Source: Pseudomonas paraeruginosa PA7 (lineage in GTDB: Bacteria; Pseudomonadota; Gammaproteobacteria; Pseudomonadales; Pseudomonadaceae). Taken from it: a stretch of 64,000 bases of DNA. The stretch spans positions 741,001-805,000 of the forward strand of contig NC_009656.1 in assembly GCF_000017205.1 (NCBI RefSeq), read 5' to 3'. A program made the translations under genes and the position numbers. Shown piece by piece: positions 1-11,216 of this stretch. The notes under the pieces were generated by a model. The model searched no databases. It was not told the DNA's origin and worked only from the letters and a program-made list of their open reading frames with translations. Numbering within the stretch: the stretch's first letter is position 1; each line of letters starts with the position of its first letter.

Positions 1-203
1 TCGGGCGGCAGCGGCGCGCCACGCTTGAGCAGCGTCTGGTGCACTTCACGCAGGCGCTGGTCGAGCTGGCTCTGCATGATCACATCGTTGTCGACGATGG
101 CGACGACCCGGTCCAGTGGTACCACTTCGGCATGCGCGAAGGAGCAAAGGAGTGCTGCGCCCAATGCAAGGGGGCGCAGCCGGTTACATAGCTTGGTCTT
201 CAC
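1..203 (-). CDS. surA: SurA periplasmic chaperone/peptidyl-prolyl isomerase, N-terminal part
   Basis: Only the first 67 or so codons are in the window; the gene runs off the left edge. Reading from a GTG at 203 gives a basic N-terminus, a hydrophobic signal segment ending in a typical Ala-His-Ala cleavage site near residue 25, and then the start of the SurA N-terminal domain ([15 protein letters not shown]). SurA escorts outer-membrane beta-barrel proteins, LptD among them, through the periplasm. Its start overlaps the end of lptD by 20 nt, so the two are probably translationally coupled. Identification rests on recognised sequence and on the lptD-surA order usual in gammaproteobacteria. Confidence 0.93.
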   Translation of the reverse strand, partial: MKTKLCNRLRPLALGAALLCSFAHAEVVPLDRVVAIVDNDVIMQSQLDQRLREVHQTLLKRGAPLPP

Positions 204-2970
204 GTTGACGATAACCTTGGATGCCTTTGTCGAGGAACATTTCCGTCTTGTTGCCCACGATGCCGCCGAGGCCCTTCAGGACGATCTGCAGGAAGATGCC
301 GCGGTCGGCCTTCTCGCTCTGCACGAGGAAGGCATCGTCGTCCACGTCCAGCCAGTAGCGGTTGATCAGACGCAGCTTCCAGCAGCAACTGTCGTATTCG
401 AAGCCGCCGAAGGCCTCGAGGGTGCGGTTCTTGTTGTAGTCGTACTGCCAGCGGGCGAGCACCGACCACTGCGGCACCAGCGGCCAGATGACCGAGAAGT
501 CGTGCTGCTTGATGATGTCGTCTTCGCGGCCGTACATGAAGCGACCTGTCGAACTGTTGAAGCGACGGGTGTCTTCGCGATAGCGATAACCCGCATTGAC
601 AATTTTGTTTGGGTTCGCTTCTGGTTGATAATGGAACATTGCGCTACCCGATTCGGTACGCTTGGTGCTGGGGTTCCAGTTGAAGTCGGAAGTAACGTTC
701 CAATCTCGATTGAAGCGATACAAGCCTGCCAGCGCATATGGTGAGCGCCAACTGTCGTTGTCAGGCTCCTTGATATCCATATTTGGATTTTCTTGTTTTA
801 AGCGAGCTAAATCTTTTTCTGTCAGGCCGGGCAATTGTACACGTCTGTCGCGGAAGTAATAAATTTGGCCGGCACTCAAAGTTGCTCGCTCGAAGCCATT
901 AGGCTCGATGAAGCGGCTAGTTACACCCAGCGAAAGCTGATTGGCGTCACCAACACGATCTCGCCCAGCGAAGCGGTTTTCTCGCCACAAATAGTCATAA
1001 CTAAAGGTATGTTCGCTGGTGTCAAAAACAGGAATGTTGTCCTGGTCCTTATAAGGAACATAGAGGTACATAGCCCTTGGTTCCAATGTTTGCCGGAACT
1101 TCGTTCCAGCAAAGGCTACGTCTCGATCAAAGTACAACCCGCCGTCAACTTTTACCAGAGGTAGTGAGCGATCCTGGCTACTGTTGAACTTTTCATCGTA
1201 AACCTTGAGACTAGTCTTGCCCTTGCTATCCAGATCGAGGTCGTACTTAGTGTAAAGATACTTCAGCGACGGAGTCAGATAGCCCCAGCTGCGTGTCATC
1301 GGCAAGCTCATGCTTGGCTCGAGGTGAATGCGGTCGCCAGTCGAACGGGCTAAGCCTTGAAGCGAAGCATCTGGGCGAAAACCCCGCACGGTGCCATCAT
1401 CGTTAAAGTAGACATTTTCGTCTAGGTCACGATCAAAGCGGACAAACTCAGTACTGTAATTAAGTTTTAGACCGCCTGGACTGTAGGGTAGAAAACCGTC
1501 AAACGTAATTTGAGGAAGGCGATCATATGGGGTTACATCGGTTGTAGTCGCCAGTTGATAGGATTGAGCATTCAATCGGCCCGTGAAAGTATCGCCGCGG
1601 TAGGTCAAGGTTCCCCGCTGATTGAGATAGGTAGTGCTACCTACACCTAAATCACTATCCAGATCTTGGAAATAGTAAGGATCGCTGATGCGTGTGTAGT
1701 CGACCTCGGCCAGCCAGCGTGAATCGAGGCCGGTAGTATTCTTGATGCCGTACAGCCAGCGGTCCTTGCTGTAGTCCGGGAAGTTCTCGCGGTGATCGTC
1801 CTTGTCGTTCAGGTAGGCGGCGTTGATGGTGCCTTCGCTGCTGTGGGTCAGGTAGCGGAACTCGCCTTCCAGCATCATGCCGCGCTTGGCCATGTAGCGC
1901 GGGTACAACGTGGCGTCGTAGTTCGGCGCCAGGTTGAAGTAGTATGGGGTGACCAGGGTGAAACCAGTGTCGCTGGTGCTGCCGAAGCTCGGCGGCAGGA
2001 AGCCGGACTGGCGGCGGTTGTCGATCGGGAAGTAGATGTACGGGGTGTAGAACACCGGGAAATCTTTGACCCGCAAGGTCGCGTTGGTCGCGGTGCCGAA
2101 GCCGGTGGCCGGGTTCAGCTTGACGTTGTTGCCCTTCAGGGTCCAGGCGTTGCTGCTCGGTTCGCAGCGGGTGTAGGTGCCATCCTTGAGCATGATGATG
2201 GCGTTCTCGCTGCGCTTGGCGTACAGCGCGCTGCCGCGGGCATGGGCCTTGTGGATCACGTATTCGGCGTTGTCGACCTGGGCCTCGCCGTTGTCCAGCT
2301 GGACCTGGGCGTGGTCGCCCACCACCAGCATGCCCTTGTCGCGCAGCTTGACGTTGCCGATCAGTTCGCCGCGGTTTTCCAACTGGTGCAGGTTGGCCTC
2401 GTCGCCCTCCACCTGCATGCTGCCCTGGCGCAGGACCACGTCGCCGGCGAGGGTGGCGATCTGCTTGTCCTGCTCGTAGCGCGAGGCCTTGGCCGAAACA
2501 TAGGTCGGGCTCTCGTCGTTCGGCGCGCCATCGTTCATGCCCGGACGGACCGGTTCGATGTAGGAACCGCCGCAATAGGGGCCGATTTCCGCCAACTGGG
2601 CGGCGGTCAGCTTCTCCCGCGGAATCCAGTCGAGGTGCGAGTAGTCGGCGCTGCGCGACTTCAGGGCACGGCCGCCGGACTCGGTGACCAGGCGTTGGGC
2701 CGGTTCGGCCTCGACCGTTTCGCCGCCGCCGGATACGCTGCCGCCCGCTGCGGCGGTGCTGACCGAAGTCGCGGTATGCGCGGGGCGTGGCGGCAGGTTG
2801 GCATTGGCGTTCTGCAGCGGGGAGCAATCCCAGCCGCCGGTGGCCGATACCTTGCAGTCGAACTGATCGGCGGCCTGTACAGTCAATGCTGCGACCGGCT
2901 GCAGAGCCAGCAGGCTGCCGGTGACCAGCAGGGGAAACTTTCTTCGAAACACGAGGGATTTCACTGCCAT
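184..2970 (-). CDS. lptD: LPS-assembly outer-membrane protein LptD
   Basis: This 928-residue protein is the outer-membrane beta-barrel that, with lipoprotein LptE, inserts lipopolysaccharide into the outer leaflet. I chose the ATG at 2970 ([10 protein letters not shown]), which begins a clear signal peptide; an upstream TTG adds 33 residues lacking signal features. After the signal come two Cys residues (FDC and WDC), the OstA/LptA-like jellyroll domain (about residues 160-300), then a long C-terminal barrel rich in aromatic and polar strands. Near the C-terminus is the Cys pair (DSCCWKL) that makes the essential inter-domain disulfides in this family. It is divergent from amgK and overlaps surA downstream. 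Confidence 0.96.
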   Translation of the reverse strand: MAVKSLVFRRKFPLLVTGSLLALQPVAALTVQAADQFDCKVSATGGWDCSPLQNANANLPPRPAHTATSVSTAAAGGSVSGGGETVEAEPAQRLVTESGGRALKSRSADYSHLDWIPREKLTAAQLAEIGPYCGGSYIEPVRPGMNDGAPNDESPTYVSAKASRYEQDKQIATLAGDVVLRQGSMQVEGDEANLHQLENRGELIGNVKLRDKGMLVVGDHAQVQLDNGEAQVDNAEYVIHKAHARGSALYAKRSENAIIMLKDGTYTRCEPSSNAWTLKGNNVKLNPATGFGTATNATLRVKDFPVFYTPYIYFPIDNRRQSGFLPPSFGSTSDTGFTLVTPYYFNLAPNYDATLYPRYMAKRGMMLEGEFRYLTHSSEGTINAAYLNDKDDHRENFPDYSKDRWLYGIKNTTGLDSRWLAEVDYTRISDPYYFQDLDSDLGVGSTTYLNQRGTLTYRGDTFTGRLNAQSYQLATTTDVTPYDRLPQITFDGFLPYSPGGLKLNYSTEFVRFDRDLDENVYFNDDGTVRGFRPDASLQGLARSTGDRIHLEPSMSLPMTRSWGYLTPSLKYLYTKYDLDLDSKGKTSLKVYDEKFNSSQDRSLPLVKVDGGLYFDRDVAFAGTKFRQTLEPRAMYLYVPYKDQDNIPVFDTSEHTFSYDYLWRENRFAGRDRVGDANQLSLGVTSRFIEPNGFERATLSAGQIYYFRDRRVQLPGLTEKDLARLKQENPNMDIKEPDNDSWRSPYALAGLYRFNRDWNVTSDFNWNPSTKRTESGSAMFHYQPEANPNKIVNAGYRYREDTRRFNSSTGRFMYGREDDIIKQHDFSVIWPLVPQWSVLARWQYDYNKNRTLEAFGGFEYDSCCWKLRLINRYWLDVDDDAFLVQSEKADRGIFLQIVLKGLGGIVGNKTEMFLDKGIQGYRQREDQAM

Positions 2971-3096
2971 CTTGTTAATCCGGGCTTCCTGCGCGCCATC
3001 GGCCCGGTGGGCCGCACGCCTCTCGATGGGCTGAAAAAGATGCTGGATAATAAAGCATGACCTGCGCAACGGCTAGGGCCGTGGAGAACCCTGTAA

Positions 3097-4784
<1,688 letters not shown>

Positions 4785-4785
4785 G

Positions 4786-5544
4786 ATGCTCTGGCCCGCC
4801 ACACTGATCGGCGCCGGGGCAGGCTGGGCCCTGGCCAGCATCCCCGGGGCCCTGCTCGGCGGGCTGCTGGGGCAACTGCTCGACCGTCGGTTGCGCCTGG
4901 AGTCCTGGCGCAGCCTGCTGGCGCGCCTGCGGGGCAGGGCGGTGAGCGACGAGGATGACTTGCTGTTCCAGCTGCTTGGCTACCTGGCCAAGAGCGGCGG
5001 GCGGGTCGATGAGGTGCATATCCAGCAGGCGCGCCAGGAAATGACCCTGCGCAGGCTCGACGCCCGTGCCCGGCACCGGGCCATTGCCTCCTTCGGCAAG
5101 GGCAAGGCGGGTGTCGCCCACCTGCAGGAGGAGGTGGCGCGGCTCAAGGGGGAGCGTGCCGAGGCGGTATTGCTTGCCTGCTGGCGGATGGCCTGGGCCG
5201 GCGGCGTGCTCAGCCAGTCGGCGCGGCAACTGGTGCTGCAGTGGGGGCGTTGGCTGGGCTGGTCGGCGGAACGCACCGAACGCCTGTCGGCGCGGGTCAT
5301 GCCGCGGCGCGCGCGGCCAGTCGCCCAGGACAGCTATCGCGATGCACTGCTCCTGCTCGGTGTGGAGGCCGGAAGCGAACCGGTAGCGATCAAGCGCGCC
5401 TATCGCAAGCTGATCAGCCAGCACCACCCGGACAAGCTGGCGGGTGCCGGCGCCAGCGCCGAACGTGTGCGCGCTGCTACCGAGAAGACCCGCCAGTTGC
5501 AGGCGGCCTACGCCTTGATCCGAGAGCGCGAGGGCTTCCGCTGA
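4786..5544 (+). CDS. djlA: DjlA-like membrane-anchored DnaJ-domain co-chaperone
   Basis: A 252-residue protein with a glycine/alanine-rich N-terminal hydrophobic segment (about residues 5-28) that probably anchors it in the inner membrane. A TerB-like helical central region follows. A C-terminal J domain (about residues 185-250) includes the HPD tripeptide in the QHHPDKL motif. DjlA proteins stimulate DnaK from the membrane. It starts 1 nt after murU and should be cotranscribed with amgK-murU, although no functional link to peptidoglycan recycling is visible. The next gene is convergent. Confidence 0.85.
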   Translation: MLWPATLIGAGAGWALASIPGALLGGLLGQLLDRRLRLESWRSLLARLRGRAVSDEDDLLFQLLGYLAKSGGRVDEVHIQQARQEMTLRRLDARARHRAIASFGKGKAGVAHLQEEVARLKGERAEAVLLACWRMAWAGGVLSQSARQLVLQWGRWLGWSAERTERLSARVMPRRARPVAQDSYRDALLLLGVEAGSEPVAIKRAYRKLISQHHPDKLAGAGASAERVRAATEKTRQLQAAYALIREREGFR

Positions 5545-6594
5545 TCACTCCATGGGCTTCTGCGCAGCGGCTTGCAGGTGGAGGCCGAGCCAGCCGCGGA
5601 TACGCCGGTAGAGCTGTTCCTGCTCGGCCTCGGGATCGGCCGGCAGGGCCTGCATCGCCACCTGGATGTAGGCCGGATGCTTCTGCCGCTTGCCGGCCTG
5701 CATGCGCAGCCTGGCGGCGTCCCGGTCGGCGCGGGTATCGCGGTAATAGAAGTCGCCGGTCGCCAGTTTCAGCTTCGGCACCATGTCTTCCAGTGGCGGG
5801 CGGAAGTCGCGCGGTAGCTCCGGCGCGACCAGCAGCAGGTTGTGGATTTCCGAAGGTTCCTTTTCCGCCAGGTAGCGTGCCGCCCAGTAGGCGCCGGTGC
5901 CGTGGCCGAGCAACACCACGCTCTTCGGTTCGTGCTGCAGGGCCAGGTCGATGGTTGCCTGCAGTCGCGCCATGACCCGCTCGGCATGCGCCTTGCGCTG
6001 TTCGACCGGATCGATGGCCGGTGGCGTGGGTCGCTCGTCGCTTTGCGCCGGCTCGCCGCTGCCGGCTTCGGCAGTGCTTTCCGCCGCCGGGGCGTTGCCA
6101 CTTTCGCCTTTCACCTCGGTTTTGCTGGCGCTGTCGATGGCGCTGGCATCCTTGTCGGCACTGGCGCTGGCGGCGGAGCCCGCCGGGCGGGTGACCGGCG
6201 CGCTGCTCTGCGGGTCGGGCAGGGCCAGGCTCAGGGTCTGCCAGCCGGCGTCCGGCAGTTTGCGCCGCAGCGGCCCGATGACCTGGGGCCAGTCCGGACT
6301 TTCGCCATCGCCCGGGACCAGGATCACCACGCCCTCGGGTTCGGCGCTGTTGGCCGGCAGCCAGAGGGTGAGGAAACTCTCGTCGCCGGCCTTCAGGATC
6401 TGCTGGCTCTCTTCCGGCAACTGGCGTTCCAGGCCCCTGGCCTCGTCCTGGCTGCGTTCGCTGACCGCCGGGCGCTCCATTGCCGGCGGTTGCTCCTTGG
6501 CGCTTTCTTCCTCGGCATGGGCGGCGGCCGGCCACAGCAGCGAGGTGGCCAACAGCAGGGCGAAGGGCTTCGGCGGGTGACGGAGGACCGGCAT
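5545..6594 (-). CDS. Exported DUF3530-type alpha/beta-hydrolase-like protein
   Basis: A 349-residue protein with a signal peptide (hydrophobic stretch ending in AAAHAEE near residue 28). A charged, Ala/Ser/Glu-rich low-complexity insert occupies about residues 140-205. The C-terminal half resembles an alpha/beta hydrolase, including a LLGHGTGAYWAARYL segment like a nucleophile elbow. In that motif the nucleophile position reads His-Gly-Thr-Gly rather than a standard GxSxG, so enzymatic activity is doubtful. This matches the DUF3530 family as I know it; the function is unknown. It is convergent with djlA and divergent from agtS. Confidence 0.75.
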   Translation of the reverse strand: MPVLRHPPKPFALLLATSLLWPAAAHAEEESAKEQPPAMERPAVSERSQDEARGLERQLPEESQQILKAGDESFLTLWLPANSAEPEGVVILVPGDGESPDWPQVIGPLRRKLPDAGWQTLSLALPDPQSSAPVTRPAGSAASASADKDASAIDSASKTEVKGESGNAPAAESTAEAGSGEPAQSDERPTPPAIDPVEQRKAHAERVMARLQATIDLALQHEPKSVVLLGHGTGAYWAARYLAEKEPSEIHNLLLVAPELPRDFRPPLEDMVPKLKLATGDFYYRDTRADRDAARLRMQAGKRQKHPAYIQVAMQALPADPEAEQEQLYRRIRGWLGLHLQAAAQKPME

Positions 6595-6745
6595 CGGAGA
6601 TTCCTGATAGCTTTTTCAGAAGGGCAGCCTAAACCCTGGCCTGTTCTTTGTCAGGCCGAGCCTTCGCATGGTTCGCCACCCGCGCTCGCGGTAAGGTATG
6701 CCCGCTTTCCCTTTCGAAGCGCCGTTTCCGCGGGGTGTCGTCGGC

Positions 6746-9145
6746 ATGTTGCGTCGTTTTTGCGTGTTTTTCTGCTGCCTGCTGCTGAGCCTGTCCCCGC
6801 GCGCCGAGGAGGCGCCGCCGGGCCTGCCGCTGACGGCGGAGCTCCAGGCCTGGCTGGCGGGGCACCGCGAGTTGCGCGTGGGCGTCGTTACCGAAGTTCC
6901 CTACGCGCAGTACGACCGCCGCCTGCAGCGATACTCCGGAGCCAATGTGGAACTGATGGGCTGGCTGGCCGCGACCATGCAGGTGACTCTGCAATGGCAG
7001 GGGTATCCCGACCAGGCCGCGCTCGACGAGGCCCTGCGTGACGGCCGCGTGGATATCGCCCCCGGCCTCAGCCAGACACCGTCCGGCCTGCGTCTGTGGC
7101 TGTTTTCCGATCCCTACCTGCGCGTCTCGCGGCTGGTGGTGGGGCGACGCGAAGGCAGCGGCAGCGTCGAGCTGGAACAACTGGAGCGCGACACGCCGGT
7201 GGCCGTGCGCGGCCACGGCTCGGTTGCCGGCTACCTGAGCGGCACCTACAGCGGTCTGCGGCTGCTGCCGGCCGATTCCGAGCGCGAGGTGCTGCGCGCG
7301 GTGCTCGCCGGCCAGGCGCGCTACGCGGTGATCGACGAGGCGCAATTCAGCCGCCTGACCCGCGAACCGGAGTTCGCCGACCTCGCGGTGGTTGGCGACA
7401 TCGGCTACCCGCAGCTGCTACGGGTGGCGACCCGGCGCGACTGGCCGGAACTGGCGATGGTGGTCGACCAGGCGCTGCGCGCATTGCCGCGCAAGTCCCT
7501 GGACCAGTTGCACGAGCGCTGGCTGCAACCCAGGTATCCGCGTCTCGGCGAGTCGCCGGGGTTCTGGCAGAACCTGTCGATCCTCCTCGGCCTGCTGCTG
7601 GCCGGCGCGCTGGCGGCGGTGTTCCTCCAGCGGCGCCAGCAGCAGGCCCTGGAAGCCCGGCTGTACGGCGCCCGCCGGGACCTGGAGTTGCGCCAGGCGG
7701 CCGAGGAAGCGCTGCGCCTGACCCAGTTCTCCGTCGACCACAGCACCCTGGGGATCCTCTGGGTCAACTGGGACAGCCGCGTGCGCTACGCCAACCGTGC
7801 CGCCGAACAGGTGCTCGGCTACGCCGACGGGCAACTGGTGGACCGCCCGCTGGTCGACTTCGAGCCCGGCCTGGACATGGACCGCTGGCTGACCCTGTGG
7901 CGCCGCGCGCGCAACAGCGAGGAAGGCCCGCTCAGCTTCGAGACCCGCTGCCTGCGCGCCGACGGCAGCTGGCTGCCGGCGGATGTCTCGCTGAGCTTCC
8001 TGCGCTTCGGCACGTCCGAGTACCTGGTAGTGTTCCTCAGCGACGTCACCGAGCGCCGCCGTGCCCGCGAGGCATTGCAGGAAAGCGAGGCGCGGATGAA
8101 GGGCATCGCCTCCAACGTGCCGGGCATGGTCTTCCGCCTGGAGCGGCCGCGGGCCGGCGCGTTTTCCGACTTCGCCTATATCAGCGAGGGCAGCGAGGCG
8201 CTGGTCGGCTACAGCGCCCGCGAGCTGATCGAAAGCGGCCGTGGCATCCGCGGCCTGGTCCATCCGGATGATCGCGATGGCTACTGGTCGAGCCAGATGG
8301 CGGCCCTCGAGGAGGATCGCGACTGGCATTGGCAGGGGCGCATCCTCACCCGCCGGGGCGAGCTGCGCTGGGCCGACATCAAGGCCTCCGCGCGCTGCTT
8401 CGAGGATGGCCGCGCGGTATGGGACGGGGTGGTCTGGGACATCACCGCGAACAAGCAGATCGAACTCGAGCTGGGCGAATCGCGTGCGCAGTTGCGCGAA
8501 CTGTCGGCGCACCTGGAGTCGGTGCGGGAGGAGGAGAAGGCGCGCATCGCCCGCGAGGTACATGATGAACTCGGCCAGGTGCTGACGGTGCTGAAACTGG
8601 AAACCTCGATGTGCGAACTGGCCTACGCCGACGCCGAGGACGGCCTGCGCGAACGCCTGGGCAACATGAAGAAGCTGATCGCCCAGCTGTTCCAACTGGT
8701 GCGCGACGTGGCCACCGCGCTGCGCCCGCCGATCCTCGATGCCGGCATCGGTTCGGCGGTGGAGTGGCAGGCGCGGCGCTTCGAGGCGCGCACGCAGATT
8801 CCCTGCCTGGTGGAGGTGCCGGAGAATCCGCCGCAACTGGCCGACGCCAGGGCCATCGGCCTGTTCCGCATCCTCCAGGAAGCGTTGACCAATGTCATGC
8901 GGCATGCCGAAGCGCATACTGTACAACTGCGGCTGGTGCGCGAAGGCGAGGAGCTGTGCCTGAGCGTCAGCGACGACGGGCGCGGGTTCGATGTCGCCAC
9001 GGTGGGGCGTGGCAGTTCCTTCGGCCTGGTCGGCATGCGCGAGCGGGTGCTGATGATGGGCGGCAGGCTGGACATCGACAGCGCACCGGGCGAGGGCACC
9101 ACGCTCAGCGTGAGGATTCCGCTGGGCGTGTCGGGCCCGTCATAA
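6746..9145 (+). CDS. agtS: AgtS hybrid-domain sensor histidine kinase
   Basis: From the ATG at 6746 this is a 799-residue sensor; an in-frame ATG at 6698 adds 16 residues, but the 6746 start sits directly at a signal sequence (MLRRF then a hydrophobic run). Order: signal peptide, a periplasmic solute-binding-protein-like domain (about 25-265), a transmembrane helix near 275-295, two PAS/PAC domains (about 330-440 and 450-575), a HisKA_3 dimerisation domain with predicted phospho-His 606 in REVHDELGQ, and a C-terminal HATPase domain. It pairs with AgtR next door. The pair is reported to control the neighbouring 4-aminobutyrate/5-aminovalerate transporter, and the receptor-like periplasmic domain fits ligand sensing. 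Confidence 0.9.
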   Translation: MLRRFCVFFCCLLLSLSPRAEEAPPGLPLTAELQAWLAGHRELRVGVVTEVPYAQYDRRLQRYSGANVELMGWLAATMQVTLQWQGYPDQAALDEALRDGRVDIAPGLSQTPSGLRLWLFSDPYLRVSRLVVGRREGSGSVELEQLERDTPVAVRGHGSVAGYLSGTYSGLRLLPADSEREVLRAVLAGQARYAVIDEAQFSRLTREPEFADLAVVGDIGYPQLLRVATRRDWPELAMVVDQALRALPRKSLDQLHERWLQPRYPRLGESPGFWQNLSILLGLLLAGALAAVFLQRRQQQALEARLYGARRDLELRQAAEEALRLTQFSVDHSTLGILWVNWDSRVRYANRAAEQVLGYADGQLVDRPLVDFEPGLDMDRWLTLWRRARNSEEGPLSFETRCLRADGSWLPADVSLSFLRFGTSEYLVVFLSDVTERRRAREALQESEARMKGIASNVPGMVFRLERPRAGAFSDFAYISEGSEALVGYSARELIESGRGIRGLVHPDDRDGYWSSQMAALEEDRDWHWQGRILTRRGELRWADIKASARCFEDGRAVWDGVVWDITANKQIELELGESRAQLRELSAHLESVREEEKARIAREVHDELGQVLTVLKLETSMCELAYADAEDGLRERLGNMKKLIAQLFQLVRDVATALRPPILDAGIGSAVEWQARRFEARTQIPCLVEVPENPPQLADARAIGLFRILQEALTNVMRHAEAHTVQLRLVREGEELCLSVSDDGRGFDVATVGRGSSFGLVGMRERVLMMGGRLDIDSAPGEGTTLSVRIPLGVSGPS

Positions 9146-9172
9146 GAACAACCGCCGGCAAGGCGGAACAGC

Positions 9173-9820
9173 GTGAGGCAGCGAAGAGTGGTGATCCGTG
9201 TCCTGGTCGCAGAAGACCACACCATCGTCAGGGAAGGCATCAAGCAACTGATCGGCATGGCCAAGGACCTGCAGGTGGTCGGGGAGGCCACCAATGGCGA
9301 GAAATTGCTGGAAACCCTGCGCGGCACGCCGTGCGAGGTGGTCCTGCTGGACATCTCCATGCCCGGCGTCAACGGTCTCGAGGCGATCCCGCGGATCCGC
9401 GCGTTGAGCGAGCCGCCGGCGATCCTGGTGCTGTCGATGCACGACGAGGCGCAGATGGCCGCCCGTGCGCTGAAGATCGGCGCCGCCGGCTATGCCACCA
9501 AGGACAGCGACCCGGCGCTGTTGCTCACCGCCATCCGGCGGGTCGCCGGCGGTGGCCGCTACATCGACCCGGACCTTGCCGACCGGATGGTCTTCGAGGT
9601 CGGCCTGACCGACTCGCGCCCGCCCCACGCACTGCTTTCCGAGCGTGAGTTCTCGGTGTTCGAGCGGCTGGTGCAGGGCGCCAACGTCAACGAGATCGCC
9701 CAGCAACTGGCGGTCAGCAACAAGACCGTCAGTACCCACAAGGCGCGCCTGATGCAGAAGCTCAACGCGCATTCGGTGGCCGACCTGGTGCGTTACGCGA
9801 TGGAGCACCGGCTGCTCTGA
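9173..9820 (+). CDS. agtR: AgtR NarL/LuxR-family response regulator
   Basis: A response regulator of up to 215 residues. The receiver domain (about 6-125) has acidic residues after LVAED and the predicted phospho-acceptor Asp60 in LLDISMPG. A C-terminal LuxR-type helix-turn-helix (about 150-210) contains NEIAQQLAVSNKTVSTHKARL. The start is uncertain: GTG at 9173, 9188 or 9191 are all possible. It lies 27 nt after agtS and is probably cotranscribed. AgtR is reported to activate the agt uptake genes and to take part in the response to peptidoglycan fragments; the sequence itself shows only a DNA-binding regulator. Confidence 0.9.
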   Translation: MRQRRVVIRVLVAEDHTIVREGIKQLIGMAKDLQVVGEATNGEKLLETLRGTPCEVVLLDISMPGVNGLEAIPRIRALSEPPAILVLSMHDEAQMAARALKIGAAGYATKDSDPALLLTAIRRVAGGGRYIDPDLADRMVFEVGLTDSRPPHALLSEREFSVFERLVQGANVNEIAQQLAVSNKTVSTHKARLMQKLNAHSVADLVRYAMEHRLL

Positions 9821-9948
9821 GGCGGTCGGCGCTGCCGGTTTTGCCTGCGGCCTGTGCGCCAGGTCCGGTTTTCGCGATCTGCCCCCTACCTGGCGTCCGC
9901 GTGGCAGGGAATGATGCGTGCCGGCCAACACGATAAGGAGAAGAAACG

Positions 9949-10983
9949 ATGTTGCCAGCCATGAGGACGGGCCTGCTCTGCGCCCTTCTCGGAGTCAGCG
10001 TGCCCGCCTGGGCCGAATACGTGACCGTGATTTCCTTCGGTGGCGCCAACAAGGAGGCCCAGGAAAGCGCATTCTACAAACCCTTCAAGAGCGCCACCGG
10101 CAACAGCGTGGTGCATGGTTCCTACAATGGCGACCTGGCCAAGCTCAAGCGCATGGTGGAGATCAGCCATGTGTCCTGGGACGTGGTCGAGGTCGAGGCG
10201 CCGGAGCTGGCGCGCGGCTGCGAGGAAGGGTTGTTCGAGAAGCTGGACATGGCGAAGGTCGGCGATCCCGCCGATTTCGTTCCCGGCGCGGTGCAGCCCT
10301 GCGGGGTCGGCATCTTCGTCTGGACCACGCTGCTCGCCTACAACCGCGACAAGGTCGCCGGCACGCCGCAAGGCTGGGCGGACTTCTGGGACGTGAAGAA
10401 GTTTCCCGGCAAGCGCGGCCTGCGTTGGGGCGCGAAGTACAGCCTGGAGTTCGCCCTGATGGCCGATGGCGTGGCGCCGAAGGACGTCTACCCGGTACTG
10501 GCGACGCCAGCGGGCGTCGAACGGGCGTTCCGCAAGCTCGACGAGCTGAAGCCCTATATCCACTGGTGGAAGTCCGGCCAGGACCCGGTGCGCGACCTGT
10601 CCGACGGTACGGTGGCGATGAGCTCCGCCTACAACGGCCGGATCGCCGCGGCCCAGGCCGAGAAGCGGCACCTGTCGATGGTCTGGAGTGGCGGTGTGTA
10701 CGACTTCGATTTCTGGGCGTTGCCGGCCGGGGTGTGGAAGAAGCAACTGGCCGAGGATTTCATTCGCTTCGCCAGCCAGCCGGAGCAGCAGAAGGCCTTC
10801 GCCGAGAACATCGCCTACGGTCCGGCCAACCGCAAGGCGGTGGACTTGCTCGATCCCGGGGTCGCCGCCAACCTGCCGACCGCGGCGCAGAACATGAAGA
10901 ACGCGGTGGGCATGAACGTGGCCTTCTGGGCGGAACATGGCGAGGCCCTGGAGCAGCGCTTCCAGAACTGGGTCAAGCGCTGA
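9949..10983 (+). CDS. Periplasmic polyamine/GABA-type substrate-binding protein
   Basis: A 344-residue ABC-transporter binding protein of the spermidine/putrescine (PotD-like) class. The start at 9949 has a good upstream GGAGAAG and begins a signal peptide that ends at AWAEY near residue 23. It is closely related along its whole length to the binding protein at 12382 (shared VSFGGANK, PCGVG, WADFWD-KKFPGKRGLR and SSAYNGRIAA). It is followed by a terminator at 11056, so it is a separate unit from agtA. It probably supplies substrate to the same permease or acts in sensing; the specificity is not visible. Confidence 0.86.
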   Translation: MLPAMRTGLLCALLGVSVPAWAEYVTVISFGGANKEAQESAFYKPFKSATGNSVVHGSYNGDLAKLKRMVEISHVSWDVVEVEAPELARGCEEGLFEKLDMAKVGDPADFVPGAVQPCGVGIFVWTTLLAYNRDKVAGTPQGWADFWDVKKFPGKRGLRWGAKYSLEFALMADGVAPKDVYPVLATPAGVERAFRKLDELKPYIHWWKSGQDPVRDLSDGTVAMSSAYNGRIAAAQAEKRHLSMVWSGGVYDFDFWALPAGVWKKQLAEDFIRFASQPEQQKAFAENIAYGPANRKAVDLLDPGVAANLPTAAQNMKNAVGMNVAFWAEHGEALEQRFQNWVKR

Positions 10984-11055
10984 GGGAGCCTCCGCGCGTC
11001 GATCGGCGGTGGGGTGGCGCAAACCTTTGCGTCGCTTGAAAGCCTTGTTGCAGAG

Positions 11056-11085
11056 CGCCTCGAACCGTTTCGGGGCGTTTTTTAT
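11056..11085 (+). terminator. Intrinsic terminator after the binding-protein gene
   Basis: The inverted repeat CGCCTCGAA / TTCGGGGCG (one G-T pair) is followed by TTTTTTATT. It separates the binding-protein gene at 9949 from agtA, whose own promoter must lie in 11086-11200. Confidence 0.8.
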
Positions 11086-11216
11086 TCTGTAGGGCAATTC
11101 CTATAGATGGCTTTCCCTTCCCCTGATAGCAAACTCTCTCCCCGGCCGATTTGCGCCGCGCTCGGGGTTCTCTAGGCTGTCCGCACAGCATCCATAAAAC
11201 GAACAAAGGTGCGGTT

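Noticed and set aside
5545..6594. Functional lipase/esterase call for the DUF3530-type protein
   Set aside because: The nucleophile-elbow position lacks a GxSxG serine, so catalytic activity cannot be claimed.
7418..8926. 502-codon antisense frame over agtS
   Set aside because: Same GC-driven artefact; no domain, and the sense strand has intact PAS and kinase motifs.
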